Assembly: GCF_024320785.1 (NCBI RefSeq)
Contig: NZ_JANDBC010000001.1
Location: 1,556,001-1,620,000 of the forward strand
DNA: 64,000 nt
Origin: Gracilimonas sediminicola
GTDB lineage: Bacteria; Bacteroidota; Rhodothermia; Balneolales; Balneolaceae
Direction: 5' to 3'
In this document: piece after piece, positions 58,622-64,000 of the stretch
Numbering within the stretch: the first letter of the stretch is position 1
How the letters are laid out: each line of letters opens with the position of its first letter
The notes under the pieces: generated by a model
The model's input: only the letters and a program-made list of their open reading frames with translations
The model's database searches: none
What the model was told of the DNA's origin: nothing
Program-made: the position numbers and the translations under genes

Positions 58622-61450
58622 ATGCCAAGACGCGACGACATCAACAAAATTCTGATTATCGGCTCCGGACCTATTGTAATTGGTCAGGCCTGCGAATTTG
58701 ATTATTCCGGATCTCAAGCTTGCCGTTCGCTGCAGGAAGAAGGCTACGAGATTGTACTTATCAACTCGAACCCGGCTACCATTATGACCGACCCGATTAT
58801 GGCCGATGCGGTTTATATGCTACCGATGACTACTGATTCCATCCGGGAAATTGTAGCCAAGGAAAAACCCGATGCGGTACTCCCAACTATGGGTGGGCAA
58901 ACCGGGTTGAACCTGTGCCGTGATCTGGAAAAAGAGAACTTCTGGAAAGACAATAACATCCACATTATCGGGGTGGATATTGATGCGGTTGAGCTGACCG
59001 AAGACAGGCAGCTGTTTAGGGATAAAATGGAAGAGATTGGGATTGAGCAGTGTCGCAGCCGAACTGCCCAATCGCTGCTGGATGCAAAAGAAATTGTTGA
59101 AGAGCTGGGCGGCTTGCCAATTGTTATTCGACCTTCGTTCACCATGGGTGGGGCCGGAGGCGGTATCGTTTGGAATGAAGATGAGTTTGAGCGAAAAGTA
59201 CTGCGTGGCCTCGAGCTGAGTCCCGTTCACCAGGTGTTGATTGAAGAATCCATTTTTGGGTGGAAGGAATACGAGCTGGAGCTGCTACGCGATGCCAACG
59301 ACAACGTGATTATCATTTGCTCTATCGAGAATATGGATCCGATGGGTGTTCACACCGGAGATTCCGTAACGGTGGCTCCGACACAAACGCTCACCGACAA
59401 GCAATTACAGCACATGCGGGATTCGGCCATCAAGATGATGCGTTCGATCGGAACCTTTGCAGGGGGATGTAATGTGCAGTTTGCCATGGAGCCGGGTTCA
59501 GATCGTTTGGTTGCCATTGAAATTAACCCACGCGTGAGTCGGTCTTCCGCACTGGCTTCTAAAGCTACCGGGTATCCGATCGCTAAAGTAGCCACCAAGC
59601 TGGCTGTGGGATATACGCTGGATGAGCTGAAAAATCAGATCACCGGAACCACATCTGCCTGCTTTGAGCCAAGCATTGACTATGTAGTCTGCAAAATTCC
59701 ACGCTTCAACTTTGACAAATTCCCGGGTGTGGATGAAGAGCTCACCACACAGATGAAAGCCGTAGGCGAGGTGATGTCGATCGGCCGGAATTTCCCGGAG
59801 GCATTGAATAAAGCCTGGCAATCGCTGGAAGTTGGCCGCGATGGCTTAGGCGCCGATGGCTACGAAGAATTTGATCGAAAAACGGTCCGCGAGCGATTAC
59901 TGAAGCCCTACTGGGATCGCTCCATGCAGATACGGAATGCGTTCAAGATGGGAGCTTCTGTGGAAGAAATTGCGGATATCACTAAAGTAGATCCGTGGTT
60001 CCTGCAGCAAATCCGATACATGGTTTCGCTTGAAAACCGCACGGAAGGCCAAGCACTGAAAGAGATTTCAAAAGACGATTTCTTTGAGCTGAAGCAAGCC
60101 GGTTTTTCCGACTCTCAAATCGCTTTCCTGCTAAGTAAAAGCGGAGAGAAAGTAGATGACAAAAAAGTGCGCGACCGTCGTAAAGAACTCGGAATTACCC
60201 CGTCATTCAAGATGGTTGATACCTGCGCGGCTGAATTCCCGGCACAAACACCATACTACTATTCTGCCTATGAAGGTGAAAACGAAAGTGAAGTAACCGA
60301 CAAGAAGAAAGTGCTAATATTGGGCAGTGGCCCGAACCGAATCGGACAAGGGATTGAGTTTGATTACTCCTGCACCCATGCTGTGCTGGCTGCGAAGGAA
60401 ATGGGCTACGAAGCCATAATGGTTAACTGTAACCCCGAAACGGTATCCACCGATTTCGACTTTGCCGACAAACTGTACTTTGAGCCAGTGTATTGGGAAC
60501 GTGTGCTGGATATCATCGACCATGAAAAACCAGAGGGAGTGATCCTACAGGTGGGCGGACAAACAGCCCTTAAGCTTGGAAAACGATTTGTGGAAGAAGG
60601 CATTAAGATCTTCGGAACCGACTTCGGCATGATTGACTTTGCCGAAGACCGAGGCGAGTTCTCCAAATTCCTGAAGAAACTCGACATTCCGTTTCCCGAG
60701 TACGGAACGGCTCGAGAGGTTGAGGAAGCAGTTAAGATTGCCGGAAGAATTGGCTACCCGGTTCTGATCCGCCCGAGCTATGTACTGGGAGGACAGGGAA
60801 TGCGGATCGCTGTAAAAGAAGAAGAGCTGCGCAAATATGTAGCCAACATCCTGAAAACACATCCCGAGAACGCCTTTCTGATTGATAAGTACCTGGAGCA
60901 GGCTGTTGAGGTAGATGTGGATTCGGTTTATGATGGCGACCAGCTTCACATAGCCGGGATCATGCAGCATATAGAGCCGGCCGGTGTACACTCCGGTGAC
61001 TCCACCGCTGTTTTGCCGCCTTACTCATTGAGTGATGAAGTCATCAAAACGATCGAAGAATACCAGGAGAAGATAGCGGAAAACATGGAGATTCTCGGAT
61101 TCCTGAACGTGCAGTATGCCGTCAAAGATGATAAGGTGTATGTGCTGGAGGCAAATCCAAGAACCACGCGTACCATCCCGTTCCTTGCCAAGGCAACACA
61201 ACGCCCGGAAGCAGCCATCGGTGTCAAGGTGATGCTGGGGGCGAAGTTGAAGGAATTCGATCTGGAATCGAAGTTGGAAAACTGGGCAATCAAAGAGCCG
61301 GTATTCCCATTCGACAAATTCCCGGAAGTGAAGAAGGAGCTGGGGCCGGAGATGAAATCCACCGGCGAAAGCATCTACTTCGCCAAAGACTTCAACGACG
61401 ATCACTTCAAGAAACCGTATGAGTTCAAGAGCCTGTATCTCTCGAAATAA
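58622..61450 (+). CDS. carB: Carbamoyl-phosphate synthase large subunit without MGS regulatory domain
   Basis: The synthetase subunit. Of 942 residues, it begins [28 protein letters not shown] and includes both ATP-grasp synthetase halves (the second starts [27 protein letters not shown] at about residue 560). In E. coli CarB (1073) an MGS-like allosteric domain occupies the last about 135 residues; here the protein ends right after the second ATP-grasp half ([27 protein letters not shown]), so that domain is absent and UMP/ornithine control must be lost or elsewhere. This short form is usual for Bacteroidota. Confidence 0.97.
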   Translation: MPRRDDINKILIIGSGPIVIGQACEFDYSGSQACRSLQEEGYEIVLINSNPATIMTDPIMADAVYMLPMTTDSIREIVAKEKPDAVLPTMGGQTGLNLCRDLEKENFWKDNNIHIIGVDIDAVELTEDRQLFRDKMEEIGIEQCRSRTAQSLLDAKEIVEELGGLPIVIRPSFTMGGAGGGIVWNEDEFERKVLRGLELSPVHQVLIEESIFGWKEYELELLRDANDNVIIICSIENMDPMGVHTGDSVTVAPTQTLTDKQLQHMRDSAIKMMRSIGTFAGGCNVQFAMEPGSDRLVAIEINPRVSRSSALASKATGYPIAKVATKLAVGYTLDELKNQITGTTSACFEPSIDYVVCKIPRFNFDKFPGVDEELTTQMKAVGEVMSIGRNFPEALNKAWQSLEVGRDGLGADGYEEFDRKTVRERLLKPYWDRSMQIRNAFKMGASVEEIADITKVDPWFLQQIRYMVSLENRTEGQALKEISKDDFFELKQAGFSDSQIAFLLSKSGEKVDDKKVRDRRKELGITPSFKMVDTCAAEFPAQTPYYYSAYEGENESEVTDKKKVLILGSGPNRIGQGIEFDYSCTHAVLAAKEMGYEAIMVNCNPETVSTDFDFADKLYFEPVYWERVLDIIDHEKPEGVILQVGGQTALKLGKRFVEEGIKIFGTDFGMIDFAEDRGEFSKFLKKLDIPFPEYGTAREVEEAVKIAGRIGYPVLIRPSYVLGGQGMRIAVKEEELRKYVANILKTHPENAFLIDKYLEQAVEVDVDSVYDGDQLHIAGIMQHIEPAGVHSGDSTAVLPPYSLSDEVIKTIEEYQEKIAENMEILGFLNVQYAVKDDKVYVLEANPRTTRTIPFLAKATQRPEAAIGVKVMLGAKLKEFDLESKLENWAIKEPVFPFDKFPEVKKELGPEMKSTGESIYFAKDFNDDHFKKPYEFKSLYLSK

Positions 61451-61568
61451 TGCCGACTGTAAGAGTCGAGAGATCAGATTCCATATTTTTGGATTCTATA
61501 GATTGGATCATAATTAATTTGTAAGGAATCTAATTGAAGTGGCTCTTACTGATTAGTAGTAGATGAAT

Positions 61569-62181
61569 GTCCCAACGGGACAAAATCAAAAAAAATAGTG
61601 CAAAGCACTATGTAAAACACGAAAATCAGTAAGAGCCCCAAAGGGGCGTAATCAGGAGGAGATTATGCCACAATCATTGTCAAAAGTATATGCCCATATT
61701 GTATTCAGTACGAAACACAGGCAGAATATGATAGATAAGAGCATTGAAGTTGAATTGTATAATTACATTGGAGGAATCTGTAAACAATCAGGATCTGCTC
61801 CCATCATGGTGGGTGGGCATAAAAATCACGTTCATATTTTATGCCTCTTATCGAGAAAAGTACCTGTAATGAAATTGGTTCAAGAGATTAAGCAGAGTTC
61901 ATCAAAATGGATGAAGACAAGAGCAGCCCGATATGCGAATTTTTATTGGCAAGATGGATATGGGATCTTCTCTGTATCTCAATCTCATGTTGACAGGGTG
62001 ACACGGTATATTCAAAATCAGGAATTGCATCACCGAAAGAGAGATTTTAAGAAAGAGTATCTAACATTGTTGAAGAGGTATAATGTTGATTATGATGAGC
62101 AGTATTTATGGGGTTAAAGACAGCGCCCCCTTGGGGCTTTTCAGGTTCTTTTTTGAGACTACATAGTGCATGCCACTATGT
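61569..62181 (+). mobile_element. IS200-like/RAYT-type element bounded by matched palindromes
   Basis: The transposase gene is flanked by palindromes in mirror order. Left: GTCCCAACGGGAC (61569-61581), ATAGTGCAAAGCACTAT (61595-61611), GCCCCAAAGGGGC (61635-61647). Right: GCCCCC-TTGGGGC (62125-62137), ACATAGTGCATGCCACTATGT (62161-62181). Terminal hairpins of this kind are the recognition features of IS200/IS605 and REP-associated transposases. No second gene (tnpB) is present. Precise ends not determined. Confidence 0.75.
61665..62117 (+). CDS. IS200-like Y1 transposase (TnpA / RAYT-like)
   Basis: A 150-residue single-strand transposase. It has the HUH motif as NHVHIL (His55, His57) in GGHKNHVHILC and the catalytic Tyr at 115 in RYIQNQ, with Gln119 at the Tyr+4 position seen in IS608 TnpA. 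The N-terminal AHIVFSTKHRQ and the WMKTRAARYANFYWQDGYGIFSVSQSHVDRV segment are also typical. The ribosome site AGGAGGA (61654-61660) is very strong compared with those of the surrounding host genes. A GC hairpin followed by TTTT (62125-62140) just below the stop may end its transcript. Confidence 0.9.
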   Translation: MPQSLSKVYAHIVFSTKHRQNMIDKSIEVELYNYIGGICKQSGSAPIMVGGHKNHVHILCLLSRKVPVMKLVQEIKQSSSKWMKTRAARYANFYWQDGYGIFSVSQSHVDRVTRYIQNQELHHRKRDFKKEYLTLLKRYNVDYDEQYLWG

Positions 62182-62386
62182 TCATGCCTAAACCCTTCCA
62201 GAGTTTTTAATTGGCAGGTTTTTTATTTTCGTCCGAAGCAGCTCTGTGTGCAGAACTCTTTCAGCTTTTCATTTAGATGAGGGGCTCAAAAAGCCTTATC
62301 TTTATATTTATCAGTATAAAATTTTAAAGCTGCAACACATTCACAGCAAATTATAAATCTGTGAAATCCTAAAATCAAAACAATCT
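62118..62386. other. Element right end and recQ leader
   Basis: About 60 nt belong to the right palindromes of the IS200-like element; the rest (to 62386) has no coding signal. An in-frame stop at 62354-62356 means recQ cannot start before 62357. No further promoter match that I can support. Confidence 0.5.
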
Positions 62387-64000
62387 GTGATCAAAGAAGC
62401 AAAAGCTACCCTAAAGGAAACATTTGGCTACGACACCTTCCGCCCGCTACAGGAAGACATTATCGACCAGGCCCTCAAGAGAAAAGACGCACTTGTAATA
62501 ATGCCCACCGGTGGCGGTAAATCACTATGCTACCAAATTCCGGCGCTGTTGTTTGATGGATTGACCGTGGTTGTGTCTCCTCTTATTTCACTAATGAAAG
62601 ACCAGGTAGAGCAGCTCCGTGAATATGATATTAATGCGGTGCATTTGAACAGCTCGCTATCACCGGAAGCTTATGGATACAACCGCCGGCAGGTGCTGCA
62701 GGGAAAAGCCAAGCTGCTGTACATCGCTCCGGAAACGCTGCTGATGGATAAGACCAAAGACCTGCTAAAGGATATCAAGGTAGAATTGTTCGCAGTAGAT
62801 GAAGCTCACTGTATTTCAGAGTGGGGGCATGATTTTCGGCCGGATTACCGTCAGTTGGCAGAGGTTCGAAAGGAATTATTCCCTGATGCTACCTGCATGG
62901 CATTAACCGCCACAGCTACTCCGCGTGTACGAAAAGATATTATGCGAACGCTGGAGTTTGGCGAGTCTGAAGAATTTATAGCCAGTTTTGACCGCCCCAA
63001 CCTGTTCCTGAAAATTGCCGATAAAGACGATCCAACGAACCAGGTTTTAGACTTCCTTTATACACGAAAAAATCAGTCCGGCATTATATACTGTACTTCC
63101 CGCCGGCAGGTAGATGAACTTTATCAAGAGCTTGATGATGAAGGTTATTCGGTGAAACCCTACCATGCGGGCTTATCTGATCGCGACCGCGCCATCAACC
63201 AGCGTAAGTTTATCCGTGATGATATACAGATTATTGTGGCAACCATCGCCTTTGGGATGGGGATTAACAAGCCGAATGTCCGGTTTGTGATGCATTACGA
63301 TATGCCGCAGAACATCGAGCAGTATTACCAGCAAATTGGCCGGGCAGGACGAGACGGCCTCCGCTCCGATTGTGTGATGCTATTCAGCTATGCCGACACA
63401 CAGAAGATTAAATACTTCATCAACAAGAAAGAAGGGCAGGAAAAAGAAATTGCAGAAAAGCACCTTGATGACCTGCTCAAATTTATCGAGTCTAAAAAGT
63501 GTCGCCGTGTGCCGCTGATGAAATATTTCGGGGAAGAATATCCGAAGGATGAATGTGGCATGTGTGATAACTGCCTGTCTAAAGATGAAGATGTGGAAGA
63601 CTTCACCCTGCAGGCTAAGAAGCTGCTTACCTGTGTGAAAGAGCTGGAAGAAGGCTACGGAAAAACACAGGTAATTAATGTGCTGAGGGGCTCTAAAGCT
63701 AAAAAAGTGCTTGAGCTGGAGCATGATAAACTGGATTCCTACGGCTCCGGAAAGGAGTGGTCGAAAGATCAATGGGAGCAACTCTCCAGAATGCTGGTGC
63801 GTCAGGACTATCTATCCAAAGGAGAATACGCGGTTCTTCAGCTGGAGGATAAAGCCGATGCCGTTCTGAAAGGTGATGAGAATGTGTACGGAACCTTAGA
63901 CCGAACCAGCACCATGCTCAGTGATGAGGAAGCATCGCGGGTGGCTACGGAAGTGGAAGCCTCCTACGACGAAAACCTGTTCGAGATCCTTCGCAAAGAG
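62387..64000 (+). CDS. recQ: ATP-dependent DNA helicase RecQ (partial, C-terminus outside window)
   Basis: A 3' to 5' helicase in recombination and repair. The frame is open from GTG 62387 through the right edge (538 codons). The start is FGYDTFRPLQEDIIDQAL, then motif I MPTGGGKSLCYQ, Ia SPLISLMKDQVEQLR, II VDEAHCISEWGHDFRP, III ALTATATPRVRKDI, IV-VI YCTSRRQVDELY, TIAFGMGINKPNVRFVMHYDMPQ and QQIGRAGRDGLRSD; the zinc motif CRRVPLMKYFGEEY and CGMCDNC follow, and the winged-helix domain has started. No ATG lies upstream in frame before a stop, so GTG is the start. The HRDC part would be beyond the edge. Confidence 0.97.
   Translation, partial: MIKEAKATLKETFGYDTFRPLQEDIIDQALKRKDALVIMPTGGGKSLCYQIPALLFDGLTVVVSPLISLMKDQVEQLREYDINAVHLNSSLSPEAYGYNRRQVLQGKAKLLYIAPETLLMDKTKDLLKDIKVELFAVDEAHCISEWGHDFRPDYRQLAEVRKELFPDATCMALTATATPRVRKDIMRTLEFGESEEFIASFDRPNLFLKIADKDDPTNQVLDFLYTRKNQSGIIYCTSRRQVDELYQELDDEGYSVKPYHAGLSDRDRAINQRKFIRDDIQIIVATIAFGMGINKPNVRFVMHYDMPQNIEQYYQQIGRAGRDGLRSDCVMLFSYADTQKIKYFINKKEGQEKEIAEKHLDDLLKFIESKKCRRVPLMKYFGEEYPKDECGMCDNCLSKDEDVEDFTLQAKKLLTCVKELEEGYGKTQVINVLRGSKAKKVLELEHDKLDSYGSGKEWSKDQWEQLSRMLVRQDYLSKGEYAVLQLEDKADAVLKGDENVYGTLDRTSTMLSDEEASRVATEVEASYDENLFEILRKE

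Noticed and set aside
1-64000. CRISPR arrays, rRNA, tRNA and prophage genes
   Set aside because: No regularly spaced direct repeats, no tRNA-like T-loop/acceptor pairing that I could confirm, and no phage structural genes. The repeats found are inverted and differ from each other.

Overview
The window reads as chromosomal DNA of a Gram-negative member of the Bacteroidota/FCB group, most likely Balneolales (a Balneola/Gracilimonas-like bacterium). This is inferred from gene content: a PorV/PorQ-family outer-membrane protein, a DUF4270-like lipoprotein next to a one-domain glycogen-synthase-like protein, a carbamoyl-phosphate synthase large subunit without its C-terminal regulatory domain, an HU-like protein with a long acidic tail, many Bacteroidota-type lipoproteins, and candidate TAnnTTTG promoter elements. 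I see no rRNA, tRNA, CRISPR array or prophage. Apart from one IS200-like element and two toxin-antitoxin-like pairs, the genes are mostly core metabolism and envelope functions.

Layout. 1-2841 (minus): outer-membrane barrel, a short HU and a long acidic HU-like protein running off the left edge. 2990-7768: NAD biosynthesis, with nadC, a PIN/antitoxin-like pair, nadA and a lipoprotein on the minus strand, and a divergent cysteine desulfurase plus DsbA-like oxidoreductase that could supply and protect the NadA iron-sulfur cluster. 8026-13035: argS, a TonB-domain lipoprotein, a methyltransferase, a SAM hydrolase and dnaN. 13224-17846 (plus): PorV-like protein, miaA, then purS-clpS-purQ-lptB-rhodanese. 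18107-28881 (minus): rho, then a glycogen-linked cluster (glgB, malQ, comA-like, glgA-like, DUF4270-like, outer-membrane protein, TPR) ending in a good terminator. 28986-36648: LolC/E-type permease, membrane-fused MurF-like ligase, sugar nucleotidyltransferase, ruvA, ruvC, fabI, dinB. 36772-45545: metzincin-like lipoprotein, other lipoproteins, prfC, a secreted GH13 amylase, a serine hydrolase and an M20 amidohydrolase. 45655-48414 (minus): a compact four-gene operon of membrane-anchored pilin-like proteins plus one secreted protein, ending in a terminator. 48502-56051: oxidoreductase, degenerate LytM protein, serine hydrolase, ArsR regulator with tandem operators, VOC protein, MBL lipoprotein, small membrane and secreted proteins, an MFS transporter. 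56208-61450: vapBC, a 580-base gene-free stretch with an attenuator-like leader, carA, carB. 61569-62181: IS200/RAYT-like element. 62387-64000: recQ, truncated by the window edge.

The intergenic DNA is rich in long inverted repeats of several sequence families. Most lie at transcription-unit ends, and two pairs of copies are related by reverse complement, one pair with compensatory stem changes. The candidates I rate highest for new biology are the pilin-like operon (45655-48414), the toxin-antitoxin-like pair inside the nad operon (4511-5117), the archaemetzincin-like lipoprotein (36772-37575), the carAB leader (57174-57326) combined with loss of the CarB allosteric domain, and the dispersed stem-loop families.
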